The position numbers and the translations under genes were made by a program. DNA of 64,000 nt from Sergeia podlipaevii (lineage: Eukaryota > Euglenozoa > Kinetoplastea > Trypanosomatida > Trypanosomatidae): contig JASANZ010002263.1 in the NCBI GenBank assembly GCA_030849805.1, positions 1-64,000 on the forward strand, given 5' to 3'. Below the pieces are notes generated by a model. That model saw nothing but the letters and a program-made list of their open reading frames with translations, was not told the DNA's origin and did not search any database. This document shows positions 32,265 to 42,995 of this stretch, one piece after another; the stretch's first letter is position 1; each line of letters begins with the position of its first letter.

Positions 32265-32561
32265 GAAAAGGGGGAAAAAAACAGGGTGAAGGGAAGCGTG
32301 TTGTCATACCAAAGTGAGGAGAAACATAAACAAATCGTGTCCTGTGGATATCGAATAGTGCATATGTCCACCGCGAGTAACGACTGTAAGAAATCTAGAA
32401 GGGGGAAAGAGATACGAAGTCCTAGCAAAAGAAAAAGGAAGAAATGTTTCGATGTCAATTTTTTTTTTTTTTTTAAAGAGGGGGGAATAGGTGTTCTCTA
32501 ATCTGCAAGTCATGTAACCAGCTAACTTTGGAGCAAGAATATATATCAATAGAAGAAGACA

Positions 32562-33995
32562 TTACTTCTGATATGTGACCGGCATCATATAAATAGGCTG
32601 CTGCGTCTGCATTGTATGCGGTGCACCCTGCGCACTCTGTGGCACAACAAAATACTCAGTCTGGGGAACCGGCATCATCATATAAGTTCCCTGAGTAACT
32701 GGAGCCGCAGCCTGGGGCATCGATGAATATATCATCGGTTGAGTGTAGTGCTGGGGCTGCTGCGGAGGCTGGGCTTGCCACGAGGCCGTTGACGCCGGCA
32801 CAAGAACACAGTTGCTTCCCACGGCAGACAGGGGCACTGCAGATGTCAACTGATTAGCACTTTGCTGCCTGACGTGATGTATGCTGCCGCTCTTGCCGAC
32901 GCTGCGGTTTCCTGCGCTTGAAGAACGAGAGTTGTTAGAACTGCCAACACTTACGAGGCTGCAAGCAAGATTGGTATAGCTGTCCTCATATGACAGAGGC
33001 GTCTCTTTGGCGCTTGAGGGTCGCTTGCTCTTAACACGTCGGCTCTCTCCGGTGAGCGGGGTGCCGTCGCAACAATCGGACATGGAGGCATCCGCATCAG
33101 TGCGATCGCGAATCTTGTAGTGGCGTACATGCACGAACTGGCAATCTTCTCCAAAGCAGCAGATGCCGTTCTTCGAAAAGTGCGCGCAGTGCTGCATCGT
33201 CACACCAACAGGCTCTTGGCGTATACACTGGTCATAGTACTCTTGCGCTCCCTTCGTCACCAACAGCTCCCCGCTGTCATACGCGTCAACTGGTATAGGA
33301 GTGTTTGGGAGAGCAATCTTAAAGAGAATCCCTGGAGGTAAGGGAGGGTACATGTCCTGCGAGGTCCAACGAGTGTGCAGTGAGTGACGGAGAACCATTC
33401 CAATGGGAAAGTATATGGGGCTGTACGTGTCAGTAGATGGCGGCAAGGCAGAGCAGGACGCCTGAGCAGCATCCTCGTCGACGCTGATATTTGGATTGCT
33501 TCCACCGTTGTTGTTGTTGTTATTGCCAAAGTTGCCATTGAGCTTCCTCAGCAGAATCTCACTTGCCTCAATGTCATGCACCGCGTTCGGCGTGCCCGTT
33601 GCGTTGCTGGGTACACGATACACACTAGCATCGCATGCGTCATCCACGGAGAGAGTGCAGTGAACCTCGCGGCACAGCGGTCCGTTAGGACAGGATTGGT
33701 GCCCGTTAAACTGTGTGCATAGAAACAGTTTATTGCGGCTCTTGTTGGGACCAATTTGATTGTAGTCCTGAAGGTAGTCGAGCACGCCGCGGGTGATGTA
33801 CACATACTTGGAGCCCACAGTGAACATGTTGAACATGTCATGTTTAAAGAAGCGAATGCAGAAGCCTTCCGGGAGCGACAAGGATGCTACCTGCTCACTT
33901 GAAAGCGCTTCTATCTCTTCAATGGAGGGGGTATCCACAACATCCCACCTCTTGCAGCGCGTCTTCTTTGAGCGAGAAGAGAACGTGGCAGACAT
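32562..33995 (-). CDS. CCCH zinc-finger protein with two C-x8-C-x5-C-x3-H fingers (477 aa)
   Basis: A likely RNA-binding post-transcriptional regulator. Two well-formed CCCH fingers of the tristetraprolin type lie far apart: C93-H112 (CTQFNGHQSCPNGPLCREVH) and C270-H289 (CAHFSKNGICCFGEDCQFVH). Each finger follows a predicted folded segment with a hydrophobic VPxxxC-like lead-in. Between them is an Asn/Gly-rich linker (about 154-168). The C-terminal 180 residues are Ser-rich, then Gln/Pro/Met-rich (TQPMIYSSMPQAAAPV), typical of disordered regions that recruit mRNA-decay or translation factors. The ATG at 33995 opens the frame. Trypanosomatids rely on such proteins because transcription is polycistronic. 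I cannot assign it to a named ZC3H orthologue. Confidence 0.9.
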   Translation of the reverse strand: MSATFSSRSKKTRCKRWDVVDTPSIEEIEALSSEQVASLSLPEGFCIRFFKHDMFNMFTVGSKYVYITRGVLDYLQDYNQIGPNKSRNKLFLCTQFNGHQSCPNGPLCREVHCTLSVDDACDASVYRVPSNATGTPNAVHDIEASEILLRKLNGNFGNNNNNNGGSNPNISVDEDAAQASCSALPPSTDTYSPIYFPIGMVLRHSLHTRWTSQDMYPPLPPGILFKIALPNTPIPVDAYDSGELLVTKGAQEYYDQCIRQEPVGVTMQHCAHFSKNGICCFGEDCQFVHVRHYKIRDRTDADASMSDCCDGTPLTGESRRVKSKRPSSAKETPLSYEDSYTNLACSLVSVGSSNNSRSSSAGNRSVGKSGSIHHVRQQSANQLTSAVPLSAVGSNCVLVPASTASWQAQPPQQPQHYTQPMIYSSMPQAAAPVTQGTYMMMPVPQTEYFVVPQSAQGAPHTMQTQQPIYMMPVTYQK

Positions 33996-36260
33996 ATTCT
34001 GATTTGCGAGTGTATCGGTATGCGCGTTGTTGATTTGCTTCCTCCTCCCCTCCTTTGCTTTTATTTGAAAACACCTTCAAAAAAATGGTAAATGCAAAGT
34101 TAATCAAAAAATGTAGGTTCTTATTTTCCCTTTACACAACAGCGAAGTCCCCTCTTACAGGGGGGGAAAAACTAAAGTATATATAGATATATATATATAT
34201 ATATATATCTATATATAATGCAGAAGCGTACCTATATGAAGTAAAAATAGGCAAACCAAAAAATGGACAAGTTGGAATATATAGAGATATGTATTTTCTA
34301 TAGTTCCACGGCAAACTTAATATTTTCTAGTTCTACTTGAAAAAAAAAATAGAGCACAAAGTAGGTCAATAAGAAACTAGAGCTGTCACCGCAATTCACA
34401 TAACAGACAAAAAAAAAAAAGAAGAAGGGAGGACGACAGGGAAAGATAATATCTAATTTACCAAAATAGTAATGCATAATAAAAGCAAAAAAAATAATAG
34501 ACGGCGCAGCGTTTCCTGAGTGTAAAAATACCCAATATATGTTAACGTGAGCGAGGACACCCAAATTCAGGAACAAATCACTTTCGCCAGTGATATGGAT
34601 CGAGTTGACACACATTTAAAAAAAGGGCCTCATGAGAAGATGTGACCAAATATAAATCGATGTTCGCACGTGCATAGCACTCCCACATCTTCTCCTCAAG
34701 CACAAGACGTTCGTCATGCTTATAGCGCATGGGTTATAGCACTAACTGCAATTCGCAAAGGGAGTTTTGTTTTCGATTTTTATGTCTCATTCTCATTTCA
34801 TACTTACGCAAAGGAAAAAAAAAAAATCGCTAAACGTAACCTTCCAAAAAGTATTGTGCATTGACTTTATTGTTGCGAGTGTGATCAAAGGAAAAAAAAA
34901 TGAAGAAGAAAACAAATACAAAGGCAACAGTGAAAAGGCAAACAAGATGAAAGTCAAAAATAAGAAAAAAAAATTACCAGCTTCATTCACAGTACACAAA
35001 ACAGCACAAACAATAAATACAAAAAAAAAGGAAACCTCCATGGGCAACATGAACGCAGAGAAAAAAAAAAATACACACCTACGTAATTGTACGCACGGAG
35101 AGGGCAAAAAGAAACCAAGGGCTTCGAGTAGCGTCTTCAAATATACGTACGACACCTTCCCTCCCCATTGCAACAACAACAACAATGACAAAACAGAAAT
35201 CATTCATTCACACATACTACAGAACAAGAGACATGCACTGCATCGTGTATATGTAGACATGCCTCACAATATCAAAAAAAAAACCAAGAAAACAAAAAAG
35301 AAAGCAAGCACGCGCACATAAACGGCAACGGGACAAAAAGCATCCCTTGTCCATCTACCTCCAAGGTAGCTATATTTCCTACAGGTGATTTCTTGGTCAC
35401 GCTCTTCAAACAGAAAATAAACAACCTGCAAAACAAAATGTGCCTCTCTGCATATATAAATAATAATAATAAAAAAGCAGAGCTTTCTAAAAAAAACTTT
35501 ATGATATCTCTTTCTGTTCTTATATACAATTCTTCCTTATCCATTCGAGTAAAGTTTTTCTTTACTGAGCAGTGTATCTTGTGCTTTCCCTTCACTTCAC
35601 GCACTGGCAAAAATATATTGACAGAGATAGCTCACTATCCAATCAGATACACACACACACACAGTCATCAACGCAATGGCCAAATATGCACACCTGTGAG
35701 TAACACACGAAATGTCGAACGAATTTGACATTCAAACACGGAAAACAAGTGATGAATGAATGAATCAACTAGCGTTGCCAACAACAACAAAAAAATGGGG
35801 GGAAAGCACACTCTACATAGGAGCGCACATACATACATACATTAAAACATAGCCATTAAAAAAAAAGTCGGCAAAAAGAAACAATGCTGGTCTTTTTCCC
35901 CAGTGTGTCAAACGGCATTTGACAACAATGTGCGTGAAACACTTCAATGACTCAATGCACACAGCACAAATCAGTACTACAGTTCCCGTGGTATATTCAA
36001 GTAGCATTCCCTTTTAAAGACAAAAAGCAACAACAACATCCACCTTCATTCACTCATGGACAGATATATGTGTGTGGGTATAGCAAGGTGCAAGACAGGC
36101 AAACCCGATCAACCAAAATGAACCACACACACACACAGAGAGATGTATGTTTTTTTAATTTTTTTTTTTTGCGTGCTGCCCCATACGCACGTATGTGTCC
36201 CTCTCTTCTTCCTCCTCTTCTTCTTCACATTTTCTCCCTTCCCTGTGCAGCTTTCAATCA
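33996..36260. other. 2.3 kb A/T-rich spacer with AT palindrome
   Basis: Contains an AT/GATA palindrome at 34178-34218, several A9-A11 runs and a (CA)n tract near 35650. A long plus-strand frame at 34767-35321 is Lys/Asn-rich translated A/T-run DNA and is not called. No gene recognised. Confidence 0.6.
34178..34218. repeat. AT-rich perfect palindrome
   Basis: An AT dinucleotide core is flanked by mirrored TATAGATAT and ATATCTATA arms, giving an inverted repeat of about 38 bases able to form a hairpin or cruciform. Confidence 0.85.
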
Positions 36261-37820
36261 TTATTTGTTATGCTCTACATCAAGTTCATCCTGTAGCCTT
36301 GTGATCCGCTTTACCATGTCTTTTCTCTTGAGCTTCCAACGGTCCTCTAGTTCTTGCAGTTCATCCGTACGAAACAGTATCCGCATGAGCGTCTCATAAT
36401 AGCCCTTGCGCTCAAGCGAACTTAGTGGGGTACGCATGTGAATTTCAATCCCATTCACCTCCTGCTCGATCTCTAGCAGCACAATGATATCATGGTTCTC
36501 ATAGGCGCCAGAGGCAATAAAAATAGTGCAATCTGAGCGTATACCAAAGTTAAAAATGCGATTCTCCGCTGTCTGCGGCAAGACCTTTCCACGATACACA
36601 ATCTTGGCACCTCCAGCTACCTCGGGCACGACAGCTACCACAGCAAGCATCAAGTCCACCACAGAGGCATCCCCATTGACGACGAGGTTCACCACACGGT
36701 CAAGATCTGGAATGTGGCACTCAACCTTGATAGAGTGTTCTTGAATGTGAGTGAGTTCCTCAGCGTTTTCATCATTGGCCACAGGTGCATCTGCTGCTGG
36801 TTTTGGTGATGCACTAGCGGAGGACTTTTGTGGCCTCGATTGGCTTTGTGCCCGTGATGTTGTCTTACTACTGGGGCCGTTCTGGTGCTGTTGCTGTGCA
36901 TCAGGTGCCGGTGAAGAGGTATTAGGGATGGACGGTGACGCGATTGGTTGTGCTGCATCTAATGAGTTTACAGACTTCGTAGAGGCTTCATATTCTTGGC
37001 TCTGTTGCTGCTCCTCTTGCCGTTTGGATGAGTTGCTGCGGGGTTCAGGAACAAACCGAGTTGCAGGAACTTCAGTGCGCTGCTGAGCGTGAATAGGTGG
37101 TGGAGGTCGGGTTGTGGTGGTAATGTTGGTCTGCTGTTGCTGCTGATACGTGCGTGGCGAAGGGGTCGTGCGTGGCGAAGGGGTCGTGCGTGGCGAAGGG
37201 ATTGTGCGTTGCGGAAGATGCTGTGTTGGCAGGCGGTTTGACTGCTGTGCCCTACCCGATGGAATATTCGTGGTTGCGCTGGAAGGCTTCTGGGGCGGCG
37301 GTGGCTGCTGCTGCTGCCCTTGCTGTTGCTGTTGCTGCTGCTGCTGCTGCTGAGCCCGTTGCTGCTGCTCTTGCTGCTGCTGAACCCGTTGCTGCTGCTG
37401 CTGCTCTTGCTGTTGCTGTTGCTGCTGCTGCTGAGCCCGTTGTTGCTGTTGTTGTTGCTGCTGCTGTCTACGCTGCGCCGCCGTTGGCTGAGGGAGGCGC
37501 TGTTGAGGCGTACATGACGGCTGAGGAGCACATGAGTGCTGCTGTGAATGCGGAGCGCCGCGCTGTTGTTGCCAGCCCAGTTCCTCGGGAGTGGCAATCA
37601 AAAGAGATCCATACGGGTAGCTGACGACTGTGGCGTCATCGTCCGTGATGAGCCCATTAAACATTAGCCGTGTATTAGAGCTGTACTGGTACTCATCAAT
37701 GAGAAAGTTGCGCAGGTCACCTACTGTGCATGTAATAGGGAGTGCAAGATCAATGGTCTCACCTCGCGTAGACCGAATCTGAGCTTTTACCTGCTCTGCG
37801 GACTCTGCGTAGTAGGCCAT
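36261..37820 (-). CDS. Ubiquitin-like / polyglutamine / BAG-like protein (519 aa)
   Basis: Three folded parts flank low-complexity sequence. Residues about 12-77 look like a divergent ubiquitin-like fold (QIRSTRGETIDLALP through GSLLIATPEE). Residues 117-172 are a glutamine tract broken by RA/EQ/RV steps, followed by TPSPRT repeats (about 207-224). Residues about 363-437 form a second ubiquitin-like domain (SIKVECHIPDLDRVVNLVV ... GKVLPQTAENRIFNFGI, CTIFIA). Residues about 443-515 resemble a BAG three-helix domain (EIEQEVNGIEI, YYETLMRILFRTDEL, KRKDMVKRITRLQDELD). UBL plus BAG is the layout of BAG-1-type Hsp70 nucleotide-exchange factors that link Hsp70 to the proteasome. BAG assignment rests on pattern, not alignment. 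The ATG at 37820 precedes the first domain. Confidence 0.8.
   Translation of the reverse strand: MAYYAESAEQVKAQIRSTRGETIDLALPITCTVGDLRNFLIDEYQYSSNTRLMFNGLITDDDATVVSYPYGSLLIATPEELGWQQQRGAPHSQQHSCAPQPSCTPQQRLPQPTAAQRRQQQQQQQQQRAQQQQQQQQQEQQQQQRVQQQQEQQQRAQQQQQQQQQQQGQQQQPPPPQKPSSATTNIPSGRAQQSNRLPTQHLPQRTIPSPRTTPSPRTTPSPRTYQQQQQTNITTTTRPPPPIHAQQRTEVPATRFVPEPRSNSSKRQEEQQQSQEYEASTKSVNSLDAAQPIASPSIPNTSSPAPDAQQQHQNGPSSKTTSRAQSQSRPQKSSASASPKPAADAPVANDENAEELTHIQEHSIKVECHIPDLDRVVNLVVNGDASVVDLMLAVVAVVPEVAGGAKIVYRGKVLPQTAENRIFNFGIRSDCTIFIASGAYENHDIIVLLEIEQEVNGIEIHMRTPLSSLERKGYYETLMRILFRTDELQELEDRWKLKRKDMVKRITRLQDELDVEHNK
37149..37205. repeat. 18-bp tandem repeat encoding TPSPRT
   Basis: Three near-identical 18-base units within the UBL/BAG-like gene; the third diverges at its end. 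They encode repeated Thr-Pro-Ser-Pro-Arg-Thr, candidate proline-directed phosphosites. Confidence 0.9.
37305..37472. repeat. CAG/CAA trinucleotide tract encoding polyglutamine
   Basis: A tract on the coding strand mixing CAG and CAA codons and interrupted by Arg-Ala, Glu and Arg-Val codons. The mixture should make it more stable than a pure CAG run. Confidence 0.9.
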
Positions 37821-38302
37821 TCAGAAATGATACACTTTACCGGCAAAAGAAAGGTTGGACAATAATAATGGAAATAATAATAATAACAATAACTTTGTAT
37901 GTGGGTGTTTGTGTAAGTGAGTACTACCAGCATGTGAGGGGAAAAAAAAAACGAAAAAAAAAGATAAAAAATTGGAAAGTGCTCAAACGACAGAAAAAAC
38001 GAATGCACGAAACACTATAAGTAGTCAGTCAGCTACACATAAAGTGGATGCTTGAAGACAAACGTGACACCTGTACAAATCTTAAAATAATAATTTAAAA
38101 AATGCATTTAGTGAGAAAGTTGAGAAGAGTATAAGCGCACACAGTGGCAAATGAAGATCATTACTTCCGCCCCTATGCTCGGTTGAAACGAAAGTTGCAG
38201 CCCCACATGTGGCGATCAGCAGTATTCACTAGAATGTAGATTAAATGCACTACCGCAAGGGGGATCACATTCTTATCTATGTTTTCTGAAAAACACAAAA
38301 CT
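37821..38302. other. Spacer between DCC1 and UBL/BAG-like gene
   Basis: A 482-base spacer. A strong T/C tract on the coding strand near 37940-37970 is a likely polypyrimidine signal for the UBL/BAG-like gene. Nothing else seen. Confidence 0.6.
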
Positions 38303-39619
38303 CTAAGAGGTTGGTAAGCTCGAATACTTGATGGCCTCACCAGGGATGCGGTATTCCCGTGCGTATCGCGTGATAACATGGCCAAAGGTTTGATCCGGTG
38401 CGAGCAACGGGTCTATATATGCTTGAAGAGCCGCCCCTTCCCACTTGTTCGGGTTGATCGCAAAGAGCACCTCAAGTCGCTTCGCAATGTCATGGGGGAG
38501 GGTGTGTTGAGGAGCCCACCAACATAACGAATCCGTGTCGGTCCTCCCTTTGTGAGAGATAACGTAGCCATGAAGAAAGGCCAGCAGGGTCTCCTCAGGA
38601 CTACTCTTGTCGGGGATGCCATCGTAACCTGTCAGAAAAGAAGGTATAGTGCGCAGCCACTCCGACGTAAACAACCCCAAGGGAAGCGCAGAAATGGATT
38701 GCTCTCCTCCTCTTCCTAGTTGATGCTGAGTAACGTTTTCATTCGTTTCAAAGATACGTCCAGCGAGACCAACCAACACCGCCTTGCCGTTCATTATAGT
38801 GTGAGCCCCAGTCACGATGACGTCGTCGTTTCTGGAAGCAGGCGGGACACAGTGAGAACCGTAGATGGCACGGACCACGTGCATAACTGCATGTGGATAC
38901 ACTGACGGGCAATAACAGTCGTACACACGCGGCCACGTCGCCTCCTCCGCCGTACACCCCTCCAAGAATGTTAGAACTGAATTGAGGACGTCATGTGTGA
39001 GTTGAGGATCTAGCAGGCGTACCCTCCCCTTGTGAACTACTGCACCAGCAGCTTTCAGGACCGCGGCGAGTTGCGCAGGACTACTAAGAGCAATACAAGC
39101 CAGTTCAGAAAAAGAATAGAGTTCAGCATTGGCAGTGGTCTCTCGTGATGTATCCTCGAGCTCATCAAGGGTCAAGTATGATTTCTGTAGAAGCGCAACA
39201 GCGTTGTGAAGTGGGTAAGACTCATGTGCACTGAACATGCGCTCTAAAGCACACACCACCACATCACGCGTGCAGCGACGCAGCTCTGCTACTGAACATG
39301 TCTCCCTGTCAACGCTGGAGGAGGCGGCTGATTCTTCAAGAGGTGCACGCATGGCCAACATGAGAGTGTTTGAGTACTCTACACGGCGCACAACCAGCGT
39401 GTCCTCCGCATCATGTGCGATAAGTTGTCCCTCTCCTTTGAGTGCAAGCACCACACTTGGTGCTGTCCAGTCGCGGTGACGCTTGCGTTGCTCCGTGCTC
39501 GGGGCACACTGACCGAATCGTACTTTGCGCTGGAGCTTCTGCACACACTTGCGGTCCACCGAGAGCAGTCTATAGTCATGTCTATCATTAAAATTTATGT
39601 GAAGGGAAATGTGATCCAT
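38303..39619 (-). CDS. DCC1: Sister-chromatid cohesion protein DCC1
   Basis: This 438-residue protein matches the DCC1 layout by eye. An N-terminal beta-rich segment has DYRLLSVDRKCVQKLQ (human DSCC1 has DFCLLELEPTLCQQLE), followed by PSVVLALKG and VEYSNTLMLAM (DTSNMLLF in human). In the centre, a winged-helix-like block LSSPAQLAAVLKAAGAVV followed by RVRLLD corresponds to the human ILEF region. At the C-terminus, LFAINPNKWEGAALQAYIDP and TFGHVITRYAREY correspond to LFSLREKWTEEDIAPYIQD and TIGALLTKYSH. DCC1 joins CTF8 and CTF18 in an alternative PCNA clamp loader that supports cohesion and fork integrity. The ATG at 39619 gives a start just before the conserved segment. CTF8 and CTF18 are not in the window. 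Confidence 0.82.
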   Translation of the reverse strand: MDHISLHINFNDRHDYRLLSVDRKCVQKLQRKVRFGQCAPSTEQRKRHRDWTAPSVVLALKGEGQLIAHDAEDTLVVRRVEYSNTLMLAMRAPLEESAASSSVDRETCSVAELRRCTRDVVVCALERMFSAHESYPLHNAVALLQKSYLTLDELEDTSRETTANAELYSFSELACIALSSPAQLAAVLKAAGAVVHKGRVRLLDPQLTHDVLNSVLTFLEGCTAEEATWPRVYDCYCPSVYPHAVMHVVRAIYGSHCVPPASRNDDVIVTGAHTIMNGKAVLVGLAGRIFETNENVTQHQLGRGGEQSISALPLGLFTSEWLRTIPSFLTGYDGIPDKSSPEETLLAFLHGYVISHKGRTDTDSLCWWAPQHTLPHDIAKRLEVLFAINPNKWEGAALQAYIDPLLAPDQTFGHVITRYAREYRIPGEAIKYSSLPTS

Positions 39620-39998
39620 GTTTTATTATTTTTCACGTATCCTTCCTCTATTTTGTTTTTAAAGTATTACTGTGCGCCGACAAAAAATAGATCTTTTCAT
39701 TTTTTAAAAATAGCAAATAAATTAGAAGATGGTGAAGATAGAAAAGACAAGAAATTGAGCATCACAAACACACATAACTGCCCCCCCCCCTCCCCAACTA
39801 TTTGGAAGGAAAAGACAGCGTAACTCGCCATTCCGCATGTGGGAAAGCTCCAGGTACAACTGAGTACCGCAATGTATACACACATATATATACTGGCGCA
39901 TATATGAAGGAGTACTCCGCCTTTTCAACCTCATCATAAAGCAGAAAAATACAAAAATTATTACAAAAACAATATCAACAACAACAACGAGTTACTAT

Positions 39999-40033
<35 letters not shown>

Positions 40034-42995
40034 GGGGGAAAAAAATAACATAATTAAACACTAACACAATAATTATTAAATTATATAACAGTACGAGGGA
40101 ACCGCGCAACCAAACAATTCTACACTGCCGCTCATCAACAACACCACCAGAAAGCAATAGCAGATATTTCATAGCAGTGCTGATAGATTTGAACTGTTTT
40201 TTTTTTTTTGTTGTTCCAAAGCGTGCAACAATCGGCAGAAAAGAAAGTTGATACTTTTATCTATTGTAAGGCCGAAGCAAACATAGACAAGACAAAACAC
40301 TTCCGCTTTATGAGTATATGGCATCAGCACATGCACAACATAGTGAAGACGGAGTTCAATGGAGAGGAGGCGGATTGTGTACACAGTAAAAAAAAAAAAG
40401 AGTAGAGGGAAAAATCAAGTCACGCACATTATGTACCGACAAGCGCATAGCAAATCAGAACGTCACTATCAATAATAAGTGCGAGTACGACCGCAATATA
40501 TATTAGAAACACCTTCTTTCCTTGTTCAGGCATTTCATCGTCGTATGTTGGCGTAGAATGAAAATGCTATGTCGGTAACGGCTTAAAAATCGACACACAC
40601 ACACAGTAATACATCATCCCTTTCCAAAACACACACACACACACCAAATTGAAGCAACAACATACCTGCGTGTACATGAGTGTGTGAAAGTACGCGATGC
40701 GCACAGCATGAGAAAAGCATGCATGTTCTACCCTCGTCCTTCCCCCCCTCTTACACACGCACATGCGCTTAGAAAGGAAATAACACAAATATGTTTATTG
40801 CAGAAACTGAGTACTTCATATCAACGCATTCATTAAACGTTGCACAATCACCATCACCACCGCACCCGCAATTACAAAAGAACAAAGGCAAAAAAAAAAA
40901 AAACTTCAGGTACCTCATCGTCAATCTCTCTCAGTAGCACATAGTCCACTCTCCACACTGTGACGTTCGTACACAAATCTGTTCCACATATGCATCAATG
41001 TCAGAGAGATGTGCACATAGAGCTACTGAGTGAAATATAAAAGTTCATGCCAAAGTGGCATGACACAGCAGAAAATAAATGACACAAATTGTTTTTTTAT
41101 TTATTTTTGAAAGAAAAATATTATAAGAAAAAACCAAAAGTAGTTGAAGTGCACCGTGAGCACACGTGCATACGCGCAGTCACAAGAATGCACAATAAAA
41201 ACAAAACCAAACAACAACAACAAAAAAAAACGTACCTTGTGTGACGCTCTCATTTCGCGAAAGAAGAAAGACACGTAACACGTATATGCCTTTACACTGC
41301 GCTGGACAAGGCAAACGTGAACACTTCCATGTGATGTAATTCTCTCCTAGAAAAGAAATGAAAAACAAAGTATTATTCTTTTTTTTTGTTTTGCAAAATA
41401 AGAATGCGGGTATGGCGAGATAATGATGATAATAATGAAAAAAAAAAAATAATAAGAAAGGAGAAGTAACAAATAAACAAATCAGAGCTAGCACGTATCA
41501 TTTACACACTGAACGTTGCACGAGCACATACACACGCACACAGACGCCCACACATCAATACAATAGACACTCTAGCAACTAGAATAATAACAATAATAAC
41601 AATAAAATACATTCAGCAAAGGCAAAATATAGTTATAAAGTGACACTTTCTTGAGCAACTAAAAGACTTGAAGGTACTGCACTAAATACAACATTTAGCT
41701 ATGGCCTATGGCCCAAATGAAAACACGTTTGAAAAAAATAAAAAATATACACTTTTCTTTTAAAAGGTAAAAGTAAAGAACCAAAAACTGCAGAAAAATG
41801 TTAAACTTGCATATCATCTTTTTTTATCTTGCTGCTTCTTTTCATTTTTAAAATAATTAATATGAAATATTAAAATCATAACAGCAAAGAAAAAAAGCAA
41901 ACAATTTTTCTTCGCTGTAGAGCTTAAAGAAAAAAAAAAAAGCTTCCAAAAATACTCACTCACCACACGAAACACACGCTTCTCATGAATACCAAAACAC
42001 GCAATCACGCACACACAAAAGATAAATGTCTCTCTCATCGCGTAATAGAACGGAGACATTTAAAATAATAAAAATAAAAATAATAAAGAAGCTTCAACTG
42101 CTTCGTCGCCATGTCCACAGATCCGGCAACACGTGCCGCCCCGTGGCAAAATGATTGCTTTGTAGATAGCAACATTTGTGGCTCAACGACCTAAGTAGTC
42201 AACAAGATGAAATAATCACAGCTACGCCGTGCGTGAGACAGCAAGAAAGGGGCGTACGTGTGTAATAATAATAATAAAAAAAACACTCAAAAAAAAAAAC
42301 ATCAAGGAAACAATCATTTTCTCCTTTTGTCAAAAGAAAAAAAGGAAAACATAGCAACATACTTCTTCATTTGCTGTTGTTGCCGTTGCAAAGAAAAAAA
42401 AAAAGGCTTGTTGAACTTTCAGGTCAATTGAAATTATAAAAAGAAACAAAAGCATGTAAAGAGAGAGAGAATAAATAGAACATTCAAAAAAAAAAAATAC
42501 TGTAGTTGTCTGCCTCGAGTAGCTGGCGCAGGGGTTTGTACAGGAGGGCAAACCCATTAAGAAAAAAAAAAAGCGCAACATGCACACGCACGTGGGCACA
42601 AAATTTTCCCCCAACCCACTCGCAAAGATGCTCTCAAGCAAGCAAGAAGAAAAGAAAAAGGAAGCTGTAAAGACCCCTTGCTCGTCACACTCTCCCCAAC
42701 CATTTTTTTTTTTTAAAGGGAGAGTCACAAATGAGCTTCAAAGTTTCACTGATGGTGGCACCTCCTGCTCATCTTGAGCTTCTATTCTCTCGCGCTCTCT
42801 CTCAACCCCGACAGCAAAAGAAAGAAAATAATAATAAAAAAATGATGGAGTTACACTACAGGAAAAGGGAAATATAGAAGATGAAATGCACTGTGAACAG
42901 GAAAGCAAAATAGGAACATATTCTACACGTGTCAGCCTCAGAGAGAAAGAGAGAAGAGGTAAGACGGGGTAAGGTACAAGCGACGCTCCAGCTGA
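39620..42995. other. 3.4 kb A/T-rich spacer
   Basis: No supported gene. Holds an AT/GA compound repeat (39998-40034), several CA tracts (about 40600-40645) and A-runs. A short GC-richer island at 42090-42260 is not explained by any frame longer than 30 codons. Confidence 0.6.
39998..40034. repeat. Compound (AT)n(GA)n microsatellite
   Basis: AT units run into GA units and then a short G run; on the transcribed strand the GA part is a CT-rich tract. Confidence 0.9.

Larger units (their letters stand above)
27478..32561. other. 5.1 kb gene-free A/T-rich spacer
   Basis: No supported gene. Contains a GAAAGA-type tract (27658-27706), a CCCA/CA tract near 29404-29446, an AAT tract (31120-31145), an AT tract (32246-32264) and many A-runs. 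A 64-codon minus frame at 29190-29384 starts at ATG and ends in a hydrophobic tail, but is too short and A/T-rich at its end to call. About 29080-29400 and 30660-30790 are less A/T-rich islands of unknown content. Confidence 0.6.

Noticed and set aside
34767..35321. Plus-strand 184-codon Lys/Asn-rich frame
   Set aside because: Product of A-run and CAA-repeat DNA, opposite to the unit, with spacer composition.
37154..37624. Plus-strand Ala/Leu-rich frames opposite the polyglutamine tract
   Set aside because: Direct antisense translations of the CAG/CAA repeat.
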